From: an uncultured bacterium
GTDB taxonomy: Bacteria; Cyanobacteriota; Vampirovibrionia; Gastranaerophilales; Gastranaerophilaceae
Length of the DNA: 64,000 nt
Direction of reading: 5' to 3'
Assembly: GCA_902796305.1 (NCBI GenBank)
Contig: CADBOJ010000089.1
Coordinates: 22,586 to 86,585 of the forward strand
The position numbers and the translations under genes are program-made. Every line of letters begins with the position of its first letter. The stretch's first letter is position 1. Below the pieces are notes generated by a model, which did not search any database, was not told the DNA's origin, and worked only from the letters and a program-made list of their open reading frames with translations. Shown in pieces: positions 53,751 to 62,650 of this stretch.

Positions 53751-54998
53751 CTACCTTTTTATCGGATTAATAACTATTCCCGATAATAATTTCGGATAAA
53801 AATAGGTTGATTTTTGAGGCATTCTGTATCCCTCGCCCGAGATATTTAAAATATCCTGCATTTTTGGATATGCCATTATAAATACTGCAGATGCCCCGTG
53901 ATTCAGCGAATTAAAGGCAACGGATTCTCTTTTTTCGTATTTTATTCCGTTTTGAGCCATTAATTCTTCGTCTTTAAATTTTAATTCTTTCTTTAAAATT
54001 AGTTCATGAAGTGCCGTCAGATCAAGATTTCTAAGTACTTCAGGTGCATCGATTTTATTTTTTGCTTCGGGATTTAATTTTAAAATATAAAATTTATTAT
54101 CTCCTTTTAAAATCAATCCTGTTGTAATTTGTTTTTTATTTTCTTCTTCAATTTTGTTTAAGAATTCATCCTTATTGTCAGCCGTTTCAATTGTATAGTA
54201 TTTTTTTACGGCATTAAGGATATCATCTTTATTGATATTTTTTTCTATAATACGATGGGTCGGATAGATAATTAAATTTTTATCCGCAGAATTTGTAAAA
54301 TAACTCATTACATATTTGGCATACTCGTTTTCAGGATGCTCTTTAGAATATCTTAAAGAAGTTTCATAGCGATGATGTCCGTCTGCAATCAAAAGAGTTT
54401 TGTTTTCAAGAACCTTTTGAATAAGCTTTATATCATCGTCGTCATCAATTAAATAAACAACATTTTCAACATCATAATCATCAATAACATCCATGAACGG
54501 CTTTTTTGAAGTGTATTTTGGAAGAATACTGTTTTCTATCACCTGTTCGGTGTCGTTATATACCATAAAAATTTGAGAGAAAAATGCACCCGTTGACGTT
54601 ATAAGTTTAAATCTATCCTCTTTGGGTCCTCCCATTGTATATTCATGCGGAAGAATTTTTTTTGTAGAAAATTCTTCTATTTTATTTCTTGCAATAAAAC
54701 CTTTTCTTTCGATTAAATCGCCTTTTTCATTTGTATATTTTTGAATAATGTAGAATATTGAGGGTTTTTTAACAGGAATAAGGATACCGTCTTCTTGCCA
54801 TTTTTTAAAATAATTGCTCGCTTCATTGTATTTATTTTCGCCTTTTGCAAGAATTAAGCGTACAATATTATAATCGCTTCTTTTATAAAGCTCATCTTGG
54901 TATTTGTTATCTATAACATCATACGGAGGAGCAATAACATCATTAATGCTAACCTTTTCCTGATTGTAAACAATTGCATTTATAGGTAAAATTTCCAT
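53751..54998 (-). CDS. DUF1015-family protein
   Basis: A 415-residue protein with the family hallmarks VIAPPYDVIDNKYQDELYKR near residue 22, YNIVRLIL, GFIARNKIEEF, ILPHEYTMGGPKEDR and LLIADGHHRYETSLRYS near 225. DUF1015 proteins are cytoplasmic and widespread in anaerobes; their reaction is not firmly known to me. ATG 54998 is used rather than the TTG one codon earlier, with GAGG six bases upstream. First gene of a reverse unit with the debranching enzyme and the DUF815 ATPase. Confidence 0.9.
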   Translation of the reverse strand: MEILPINAIVYNQEKVSINDVIAPPYDVIDNKYQDELYKRSDYNIVRLILAKGENKYNEASNYFKKWQEDGILIPVKKPSIFYIIQKYTNEKGDLIERKGFIARNKIEEFSTKKILPHEYTMGGPKEDRFKLITSTGAFFSQIFMVYNDTEQVIENSILPKYTSKKPFMDVIDDYDVENVVYLIDDDDDIKLIQKVLENKTLLIADGHHRYETSLRYSKEHPENEYAKYVMSYFTNSADKNLIIYPTHRIIEKNINKDDILNAVKKYYTIETADNKDEFLNKIEEENKKQITTGLILKGDNKFYILKLNPEAKNKIDAPEVLRNLDLTALHELILKKELKFKDEELMAQNGIKYEKRESVAFNSLNHGASAVFIMAYPKMQDILNISGEGYRMPQKSTYFYPKLLSGIVINPIKR

Positions 54999-55370
54999 CA
55001 ATATCCTCTTTTTATCTAAATATAATTATATTCTATTTGATTTTAAATTTTCTTGCCAGAATTTAATTAAGTTATGTAAAAATTCGTTAATCATACCCTC
55101 TTAAATAATGTTACCTGCTAAATATTTTCAAAAAAATAATCATGAAAATACTAAACCTTTAAACCCCGACATATTAACGGTTATACTGCTCGGAACGGTA
55201 AAACACCGCATATAAGAGTAAATATATTTCCAGTGATTAAGAAAAGAGGATATTTCAAACTATTCGGGAGATAAAAAATTAATTTTTTTGTAAATATTTT
55301 TAACATTAGCGCAATTTCATCTTAAAAAAATACTTTATATAAATGGTTAGTGTTAAAAGGTTAGTTTTAT
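54999..55370. other. Divergent intergenic region, no supported gene
   Basis: About 370 AT-rich bases between divergent genes. A short frame from ATG 55108 encodes 34 residues but has no ribosome binding site. No clear promoter pair or hairpin was found. Confidence 0.5.
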
Positions 55371-56180
55371 ATGGGTGCAAATATTTCAATAAACCCAAAT
55401 ATGTCAATTAATCAAAACTCTGCAAATTATTTAAAAGAAAAACTTGAAGAAGCAAAAAACAAGCAGGGTTTTATCGGGAATTTATGGAACGGGTTTAAGG
55501 AGCTTACAAATATAGGAGTAAGCGTATCCGATTGTGAAGGTATGCTTCAAAAGTATCAATCGGGAAAAATCAGTTTTGAAGAAGCAGTTGAATATATTGA
55601 AAATTTTGAAAAGAAGCAGGAAAATGTAACTGATTTAGCTGTTAATATAGGAACAGGCGTAGCCGCAATTGCTGCAACTGCAGGAATTCCAACCGCTGCT
55701 CCTTTAATTGCAATCGGAGCAGGAGTCGGAGCTGTTGCTAAAGCCGGAATAAAATTTTTAGATAGAGCAACTAATAATATTAAAGATGACGAATACAATC
55801 TTAAATCGATTGCAAAAGACGGTATATCTGGCGCAATAACCGGTACAACAAGTGCTATTCCATCAAGCTTCTTTAAAAATACAAAGAGCACTGCAGTTGG
55901 AAGAAAACTTCTTTTTGAAAACGGTTTTAAATGCGGACTTGCATGCGGTAGTGCATCGGGATTTGCGGGTTATATGACAGATGTCGCTTTTAATGATAAA
56001 GAATTTGATTTAAAAGAATGTGCCAAAACCACCATACTTTCAGGAGCCATAGCGGCGCCAATCGGAGGACTGGTAACAGCCGGCGTATCGAATATTTCGG
56101 GCGGCTTAACCGAAATACAAAAAGATATGGCGTCAAGTACCGCAAAAAAAGTGTTATCTTTTGAAGTTAAAAATATGTAA
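55371..56180 (+). CDS. Uncharacterised glycine-zipper-like hydrophobic protein
   Basis: A 269-residue protein with a helical N-terminal half (residues 15-85, including VSVSDCEGMLQKYQSGKISF) and Gly/Ala-rich hydrophobic segments (about 90-125, TGVAAIAATAGIPTAAPLIA; about 150-170; about 185-205; about 220-240). These could insert into membranes, like glycine-zipper or colicin-type domains. No signal peptide and no recognised family. The start MGANISINPNMSINQNS is Asn/Ser-rich. Monocistronic, with a hairpin downstream. Confidence 0.55.
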   Translation: MGANISINPNMSINQNSANYLKEKLEEAKNKQGFIGNLWNGFKELTNIGVSVSDCEGMLQKYQSGKISFEEAVEYIENFEKKQENVTDLAVNIGTGVAAIAATAGIPTAAPLIAIGAGVGAVAKAGIKFLDRATNNIKDDEYNLKSIAKDGISGAITGTTSAIPSSFFKNTKSTAVGRKLLFENGFKCGLACGSASGFAGYMTDVAFNDKEFDLKECAKTTILSGAIAAPIGGLVTAGVSNISGGLTEIQKDMASSTAKKVLSFEVKNM

Positions 56181-56250
56181 AATTATTAAATGCGTAAAAC
56201 TAATATTCACAGTGGATTAGTAACGCATTACAACCGGGGGAACGGTTATA

Positions 56251-56288
56251 AACAGGTTGCAAGCAGGTCTTTGTTCAACCTGTTTTGT
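56251..56288 (+). terminator. Weak terminator-like hairpin
   Basis: Nine-bp arms AACAGGTTG/CAACCTGTT (56251-56259 and 56276-56284) with a 16-base loop, followed by TTGTAATTTG. The T-run is poor, so termination is uncertain. It lies between the hydrophobic protein and the helicase. Confidence 0.45.
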
Positions 56289-56354
56289 AATTTGTAAGAA
56301 ATTGACCTTAATATACGGACATATTACAATATAAATCGGTATAAAAGGTTTAAT

Positions 56355-58346
56355 ATGATATCCGACAATTTAACAGAAGAAAAAAACACGGGAATAGAAA
56401 GAAAAAAGTTTGTTTTAAAGAAAAGAACTTCAATAAAACAGGACTATAAGGTTGATTACGCTAATGAACTAAACCCGAAACAGCTTGAAGCCGTTACATC
56501 CCGTGATGGTGCAATACTTGTTATAGCAGGAGCGGGAACGGGTAAAACAAAAACTTTAACATACAGAACCGCAAGGCTTATTGAGGATGGCATTAACCCT
56601 GAAAATATCCTGCTTTTAACATTTACAAGAAAGGCAAGTGCTCAAATGCTCAATCGAGCTTCACTTGTTCTCGATGAAAGATGTGATAAAGTTGCAGGCG
56701 GTACATTTCACAGTTTTTCAAATTTGATATTAAGAAAATATTCTAAACTTTTGGGACTCAAAAATAATTTTACAATAATGGATATGTCGGATAGCGAGGA
56801 TGCTATTAACCTTATAACAAATACTCTTTATCCCAAAAAAGAAAAAAGATTTCCCAAGAAATCAACAATTTTGGAGATTTATTCAAAAAGCGTTAATAAA
56901 GAAAGACCCGTTAAGGAAATAATTGAAAAAGAGTATTATAATTTTTCCGATGTGGAAGATAAGATAATTCAAATTCAACAGGCATATGTTAAATATAAGC
57001 GTGAAAATTCTTTGCTGGATTATGATGATTTGCTTTTATATTTAAAATTTCTTCTGTCCGAAAATGAAAATATAAGAAAAAAACTTTCAAATCAATATAA
57101 ATATATTATGATTGACGAATATCAGGATACCAATACTCTTCAAGCCGATATAATCAAACTTCTTGCTTCCGAACACAACAATGTTATGGCAGTAGGGGAT
57201 GATTCTCAAAGCATTTATGCTTTTAGAGGCGCAAATTACAGAAATATTCTTGATTTTCCAAATATTTTTCCGAATGTTAAAATAATCAAGCTTGAGCAGA
57301 ATTACCGCTCAAATCAAAATATTTTAAACCTTGCAAACAATATAATAGCCAAAGCTAAAGAGGGGTATAAAAAAGAACTGTACTCAACAATAAACGATAA
57401 TATCATGCCTGCCATCGTAAGAGCCAAAAATTCAACAATGGAAGCCGAATTTGTCTGCGAAAAAATCCTTGAATTACTTGATGAAGATATACCGCTCAAT
57501 GATATTGCCGTATTAATCAGAAATGCAAGAATGAGTTATAATCTTGAAATCGAACTTGCAAAAAGAAATATTCCGTTTCAAAAATTCGGCGGGCCTAAAT
57601 TTATGGATTCGGCACACATTAAAGATATAATTGCTCATCTTAGAGTTATTTTAAATCCTGATGATACCATAAGTTTAAACAGAATTCTTTTGCTTTTAAA
57701 GGGAATAGGTGCAAAAACAACTTCTCTTATAATTCCTGTTATGCAAAATAAGAATTATGATTTAAAATTGCTTCCAAGTAAATATTCTTCTCAGCTTGCA
57801 CCGTTATTTAAAATAATACTAAATTCTAAAGTTGAAGAAAATCTTGCAAGACTTGTAGAGAATGTAATTCAATACTATAAACCGATTTTAAAAGAACGTT
57901 ATGATGACTGGCAAAAGAGAGAAAAAGACCTTGAACATTTTTTGTATCTTTCAAAGCAATATAAAAAACTCGATAGTTTTTTGTCGGATTTAGCGCTCGA
58001 ACCTCCCGAAGCAAGTGTTGAAGGGATGTATAAAAATAATATCAAAGACGATTGTCTAACAATTTCAACTATACATAGCGCAAAGGGATTAGAATGGAAC
58101 AGTGTTTTTATAATCGGTGCTGTTGACGGTCGCTTCCCAAGTGCTTATTCCTTTAATTCCACGGAAGAAACGGAAGAGGAGCTTAGACTCATGTATGTCG
58201 CCGTTACAAGAGCAAAGTCAAATCTTTTTATAAGTTATCCTGTTGATATGTATGATTATTCAAGCCAGATGATATTAACAAAACCATCAAGATTTCTTGA
58301 AGATGCCGATGGTTATCTTGAACCGTGGGATATCGAAGAAGAATAA
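56355..58346 (+). CDS. UvrD/PcrA/Rep-type superfamily 1 DNA helicase
   Basis: A 663-residue 3'-5' helicase. Q-motif region LNPKQLEAV; Walker A IAGAGTGKTKTL near residue 57; Ia LLLTFTRKASAQM; II YIMIDEYQDTNTLQ near 253; III VGDDSQSIYAFRGA; IV KLEQNYRSN; V TISTIHSAKGLEW near 567; VI EEELRLMYVAVTRAKSNLFI. The N-terminal 35 residues are a basic extension. AAAGG precedes the ATG. It acts in repair (with UvrABC) or replication restart. Probably monocistronic. Confidence 0.93.
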   Translation: MISDNLTEEKNTGIERKKFVLKKRTSIKQDYKVDYANELNPKQLEAVTSRDGAILVIAGAGTGKTKTLTYRTARLIEDGINPENILLLTFTRKASAQMLNRASLVLDERCDKVAGGTFHSFSNLILRKYSKLLGLKNNFTIMDMSDSEDAINLITNTLYPKKEKRFPKKSTILEIYSKSVNKERPVKEIIEKEYYNFSDVEDKIIQIQQAYVKYKRENSLLDYDDLLLYLKFLLSENENIRKKLSNQYKYIMIDEYQDTNTLQADIIKLLASEHNNVMAVGDDSQSIYAFRGANYRNILDFPNIFPNVKIIKLEQNYRSNQNILNLANNIIAKAKEGYKKELYSTINDNIMPAIVRAKNSTMEAEFVCEKILELLDEDIPLNDIAVLIRNARMSYNLEIELAKRNIPFQKFGGPKFMDSAHIKDIIAHLRVILNPDDTISLNRILLLLKGIGAKTTSLIIPVMQNKNYDLKLLPSKYSSQLAPLFKIILNSKVEENLARLVENVIQYYKPILKERYDDWQKREKDLEHFLYLSKQYKKLDSFLSDLALEPPEASVEGMYKNNIKDDCLTISTIHSAKGLEWNSVFIIGAVDGRFPSAYSFNSTEETEEELRLMYVAVTRAKSNLFISYPVDMYDYSSQMILTKPSRFLEDADGYLEPWDIEEE

Positions 58347-58519
58347 AAACTATAAAGTTATATTAATCTGTTTAAAATCCCTATCCCAAAAGAATTAGGG
58401 TAGATAGACAGTGCAAAAAATATTAACTTTTGTAAAATATACAATTTAGAATGCAATTATAAATCTTTTAAATACTTTATTAATGTATAAGTTTAATAAA
58501 AGATTGAGAGACAAATTTT

Positions 58520-58726
58520 ATGACAGAAGTTGAACTAAATGCATTGTTTAACATTTCCCCCGAAAAAGTTAAAAATGTATATGCAACAAACACTCTTAAA
58601 GGCGCAGCTGAAATCAGAAGAATAATCAAAGTCTTTTCAATTGCAAAAGACCAGAGAAAAACTTCAAAAAGTATATCTGCAAGAGGACTTGCGGCATTCG
58701 GTGCTATTTTAATGAGCAATAATTAA
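58520..58726 (+). CDS. Small conserved-looking protein of unknown function
   Basis: A 68-residue basic helical protein (TEVELNALFNISPEKVKNVY, then GAAEIRRIIKVFSIAKDQRK) with an alanine-rich end. The frame is clean, with a GAGAGA sequence before the ATG, and the stop overlaps the stop of the opposite gene by four bases. No family recognised; the antisense frame of similar span looks less protein-like. Confidence 0.45.
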   Translation: MTEVELNALFNISPEKVKNVYATNTLKGAAEIRRIIKVFSIAKDQRKTSKSISARGLAAFGAILMSNN

Positions 58727-60063
58727 CTTCTTTTTTTAAGAATAATAATAAATTTATCAATAAGCTCTGACAGCATCAGTGACAGTTTTCTGTAGTCAAG
58801 AACGGTAAAATCTATTACATCCGTTTCGAAGAGTCTTTTCTGATCGTTTTCGGTTATTGTAAGACGAACGGTTGTATGCTCAATTCCGTCGTATTCGAGA
58901 AGTATTGAAGCACTCATTGTGCCTGAAGATACGCTAAATAATGATTTATTTCCAACATAGGAATTAATTGCAAAATCTTCCCCTTTGATTTTCAAAATGC
59001 TTTCATATTTTCTGAATACAGGTTCTACAACGACTCTTAATTTTCTGTTGTATGCTTGATTAAACAGTTTTATACTGTTTTTATCAAATGCGGTATTTTG
59101 GATTGATTTCGTTTGATTAATATTTTTGACCGATTTTTGAGAAACGGTATCACCTGTATTTTGAATTGATTGCTCTATATAACCGCTGTTTTTTGTTGTG
59201 TTTGAATAAAAATCAGATGCAACAATTAAGGAATTAGTGTTTTCCGAAGCTTTTTCAAGAGCAGCTTCAAGAGCTTCAACTATATCTTCAAATTTTTGCT
59301 CCTGAATTTCAACAACTCCTGCATTTGCACCGGAATCTATTCCCAGATTTTGATTTATTCTTTCAAAAACGCTGTATGCGCCGTTTAATTTTGTTTTCTG
59401 AAGATAAACATAATATTTATCCAAATCTTTTATTACTATTGAATCGTTAAGACGTATTGATTTTTTAAGCACCGCTATAAAATCCTGCGGATTTTTGCAA
59501 TCGGGATATTTTTTATCCGGCGAGATTAAAAGCAGGCATGCTTTTTGTGAATATTTTTTTGTTTGAGTTATTTCGTTTTTTAAGAATTCATTGCAGTATT
59601 TTTGAGAATAAACACCCGATTCCGATTGTACTATTCCGAGGGTCGTTAAGAAATTGGTTCTTGATTCAATACACATTGCAGTTTCATTTTTTTGCAGACA
59701 CCAGATAACTCTTATTAGAAGCTCATAATCTATAACAGGCATAAATAAGATATCGCTTACACCGTTATCAAAAGCTTCTATAACTGTCTCTCTCGAGCAG
59801 TTTTCATTTACAAAAAGTATGGGAACATTACCGTAATTTTCATGTTTTTTTATTTTTTTGATTAAATTAAGTGCGGAAACATTGTTATTAACACAATGCA
59901 GAATTATAACATTCGGGTTTACGGTATCAAACACGGATTGCACTTCTTCAATAGTACAAGAAGCAACTTTATCAAGATTTCTTAAAAGCACCAGCTTTTG
60001 AGAAATCTGGCTGATAAACTCCTGTTTGTCGCTTATAATAATGACTGTGTTGACGTCTGCCAT
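58723..60063 (-). CDS. Degenerate receiver / GGDEF-like protein
   Basis: A 446-residue protein. Residues ~5-125 follow a response-regulator receiver (TVIIISDKQEFISQI; NPNVIILHCVNN; VPILFVNEN; AFDNGVSDILFMPV), but the phospho-accepting Asp is His56 and the conserved Lys is Met108. Residues ~135-290 have the strand order of a GGDEF domain (FLTTLGIVQSESGVYSQKYC as the start, ANAGVVEI near the end), with the GGDEF loop replaced by DLDKYYV. Residues ~330-446 are a separate beta-rich domain. Neither phosphotransfer nor c-di-GMP synthesis is expected; a regulatory scaffold is likely (inference). A PilZ protein is encoded elsewhere in the window. Confidence 0.65.
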   Translation of the reverse strand: MADVNTVIIISDKQEFISQISQKLVLLRNLDKVASCTIEEVQSVFDTVNPNVIILHCVNNNVSALNLIKKIKKHENYGNVPILFVNENCSRETVIEAFDNGVSDILFMPVIDYELLIRVIWCLQKNETAMCIESRTNFLTTLGIVQSESGVYSQKYCNEFLKNEITQTKKYSQKACLLLISPDKKYPDCKNPQDFIAVLKKSIRLNDSIVIKDLDKYYVYLQKTKLNGAYSVFERINQNLGIDSGANAGVVEIQEQKFEDIVEALEAALEKASENTNSLIVASDFYSNTTKNSGYIEQSIQNTGDTVSQKSVKNINQTKSIQNTAFDKNSIKLFNQAYNRKLRVVVEPVFRKYESILKIKGEDFAINSYVGNKSLFSVSSGTMSASILLEYDGIEHTTVRLTITENDQKRLFETDVIDFTVLDYRKLSLMLSELIDKFIIILKKRS

Positions 60064-60143
60064 CTATATAAAAGACTCCAATAATTCCCTTACTTTATAA
60101 ACTACAATACTACAAAAATTATTATAATGTAAAAATTTTACAA

Positions 60144-60172
60144 ATGACAATACAAACTAATTCTGTTAGAAT
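60144..60172 (+). promoter_or_regulatory. Promoter of the GT39-like gene
   Basis: ATGACA (60144-60149), 17-base spacer, TAGAAT (60167-60172) with TG at -15. The -10 ends six bases before the ATG at 60179, so the message is probably leaderless. Confidence 0.55.
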
Positions 60173-60178
60173 TATTTT

Positions 60179-61869
60179 ATGAAAGATTTTTTTAAAAATA
60201 ATACGGTTATTCTTTTAATAACGTTAACGATAGGATTATTATTAAGATTATATAATTTAAACAAACCCGAGGGGTTATGGAATGATGAGTATATAACATA
60301 TTCTATTTCTATGTTGAAATTTCCCTTTGATTTTTTTGAGGGAATAAGAACAAATTGTCATGCTCCTCTGCATTATTTTTATCTTAAATTATGGATGGCA
60401 ATATTTAAAAATTCCGATTTTATGATAAGAATGTCTTCGCTTGTACCAAATCTGGCGGGATGTCTTGTTATGTATTATGCCGGAAAAAATTATCAGACAA
60501 AGGAAAATTCGGTTAAAATCGGTTTATCATGTGCTGTTATTGCTTCTATCAGTTCATTTTTAATTTATTTTTCACAGGAAGCAAGAATATATTCTATGAT
60601 ATTTTTGCTATCGTCATTTGTATTGCTCTTTTCTTTAAAAATGTATTTTAATCCGAGCAAAAAGAATATGTGGTGGCTTACCGCTTTTTCGGTACTTTTA
60701 ATTTTAGAGCATACAATAGGTTTTGTTTTCGTTTTGTTTAATGCTTTTGCACTTATGGCATTCAGACAAAAACAAAAAAAGAAAAAAGGTGAAACGGATT
60801 ACTATATTCCGATTGTTGCGGGTTTAATTCTTTGTTTACCGCTTGTGCCGTTTTTATTTAGGATTTTTGCTCATCCTACATATTTTTCTCAATGGTGGGC
60901 ACCGTTTAGCTGGTCAAAGATATTTTTCTTCTTTACCGATTTATTTTCACCCGTCTTAAAAAATATTACAAACTCGCCCGTTAGTTTTTATCATCAAATT
61001 GTAAATAATAATGTCATTAATATAGGCTTTATTTTATTTGCAATTATTCCTGCTTCAATTGCACTGTTTTTGATAATAAAATCAAATATCGATTCAAAAA
61101 GAGTTAACAAGTATCTTCTTGCGGTTTTTACGGCAACATTTTTAACTGTTTTGATTACATCAATTGCAGGTAAAATTATATTTTTAACAAAATATTTAAC
61201 GGAATTATATCCTGTTTTGATTTTGATGATGTCAATAGGATGGGCGGAATTGATATCAAAAAATACAAAAATAATGCTCGCAACAGTTTATATTTTTATG
61301 AGCCTGTTTTTCATTATTGTTTCTCATACATCGGCAATAAGGCTGGTAAGAAGCGAGGGGCAAAAATTGCCGGTTACAATGATGCAAGATATGGGCTTAA
61401 AGAAAAATGACAAGATATTGTTTTTATATTATCCCACAACCCATTTTTCAAAATATCTGGATATGGATAATTATATTGCCGAGTCTTTTGATAAATATAA
61501 TTTCCCCGAAATTCTGGACAAAGGTACAACTTTTGATGCCTTTAAAGACGGTCATAATTTGTATCAAGTTTTTTTTTAAATCCCGACAAAACATATATAG
61601 TTGAAAAAGAATTTTCAAAAAGACTTTTGGATAAAATGAGCAAGGGCGATAATTTATTTATTGTCGACCTTACGACGGTAAGTTTTTTTAATTCGGAAAG
61701 ATTAAAAAACATTGCAAGTAATGAAGAAGAATACAAAAGAATCCCGTTTTTGTTTTTGGTTTCTTCTTACTTAAAAAATTCTGCTATAAGCATTGCTTAT
61801 AGCAGAATGAAATATATCGATAAAAAAACCATTTACAGTTGGGATATTTATAAGTTTCAAAAAGATTAG
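60179..61869 (+). pseudogene. GT39/ArnT-like membrane glycosyltransferase with frameshift in a T tract
   Basis: The first frame (60179-61579) encodes 466 residues with about 11 membrane spans. Catalytic-site features of GT-C enzymes are visible: GLWNDEYITYSISMLKF near residue 32 with the D-E pair, HAPLHYFYLKLW near 61 and FLIYFSQEARIYSMIF near 121. It stops in a nine-T run (61569-61577). Adding one T would continue in the +1 base frame through 61580-61869, giving FFLNPDKTYIVEKEFSKRLL and about 80 further residues, a natural C-terminal soluble domain. Possibilities are sequencing or assembly error, phase variation, transcriptional slippage or real decay. The extension's end overlaps clpP by four bases. 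Confidence 0.65.
61778..61814 (-). terminator. Terminator of clpP inside the opposing coding sequence
   Basis: Perfect 14-bp arms (61778-61791 and 61795-61808) with a 3-base loop; on the reverse strand the stem is followed by TTTTTTAA (61771-61778). It lies 58 bases after the clpP stop, within the frameshifted extension of the glycosyltransferase gene. Confidence 0.75.
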
Positions 61870-62477
61870 TTAACCTTTTCAATTATCTTATCAATTAAGC
61901 CGTATTCAAGAGCTTCTTTTGCACTCATAAAATTATCCCTTTCGGTATCTTTTTTGATTGTTTCAATCTTTTGACCGGTATGTTCGGCTAAAAGTGTATT
62001 TAGCATGGTTTTCATTCTTAAAATTTCTTTTGCTTCAATTTCAATATCTGTAGCCTGACCTTTAGCACCGCCTAGAGGCTGATGTATCATAATTCTTGAG
62101 TTTGGAAGCGCAAGACGTTTTCCTTTTGTTCCGCCCGAAAGTAAAAACGCACCCATAGAAGCAGCGTCTCCGAGGCAAATCGTTGAAACATCAGCTTTAA
62201 TTAATTTCATTGTATCATATATTGCCATTCCGGCTGTTATTACACCGCCCGGAGAATTGATATAAAGCATAATATCTTTTTCCGAATTTTCGCTGTCAAG
62301 TAATAATAATTGCGCAACGATAGAATTAGCTACATCGTCATCAATTTCAGAACCTAAGAAAATAATTCTTTCTCTCAGCAGTCTTGAAAAAATATCAAAA
62401 GACCTTTCACCCCTGCTTGATGCTTCTATAACGGTCGGTACATAATCCATAATTTTATATTCGTTTATTCCGTACAT
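61866..62477 (-). CDS. clpP: ATP-dependent Clp protease proteolytic subunit
   Basis: A 203-residue serine protease subunit forming the tetradecameric ClpP barrel. The catalytic triad is intact: Ser107 in GDAASMGAF, His132 in MIHQP and Asp181 in [24 protein letters not shown] near residue 73 lines the active site. AAAGGA seven bases before the ATG and a TATAAT-like box further upstream. clpX is not adjacent. Ends at the terminator at 61778-61814. Confidence 0.97.
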   Translation of the reverse strand: MYGINEYKIMDYVPTVIEASSRGERSFDIFSRLLRERIIFLGSEIDDDVANSIVAQLLLLDSENSEKDIMLYINSPGGVITAGMAIYDTMKLIKADVSTICLGDAASMGAFLLSGGTKGKRLALPNSRIMIHQPLGGAKGQATDIEIEAKEILRMKTMLNTLLAEHTGQKIETIKKDTERDNFMSAKEALEYGLIDKIIEKVN

Positions 62478-62585
62478 AACAGTATCCTTTTTTCTTTTAT
62501 TATAATATAAAGTTTGAAATTATAAACATAATTATCACTTAATTCATTTGTTTGAAGCAGAAATGCATATATTTTAAAAATAAAG

Positions 62586-62614
62586 TTGAACAATCAAATT
62601 CTTTATTTTAAAAT
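62586..62614 (+). promoter_or_regulatory. Promoter of pgk
   Basis: TTGAAC (62586-62591), 17-base spacer, TAAAAT (62609-62614). Transcription would start near 62621, giving a leader of about 30 bases that contains the AAGGAG binding site. Confidence 0.65.
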
Positions 62615-62650
62615 TACCTTATGAATTCAAATAAATAAGGAGTTTGACTA

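Noticed and set aside
55108..55212. 34-residue frame in the DUF1015 upstream region
   Set aside because: No ribosome binding site, no close -10 box, no recognisable motif.
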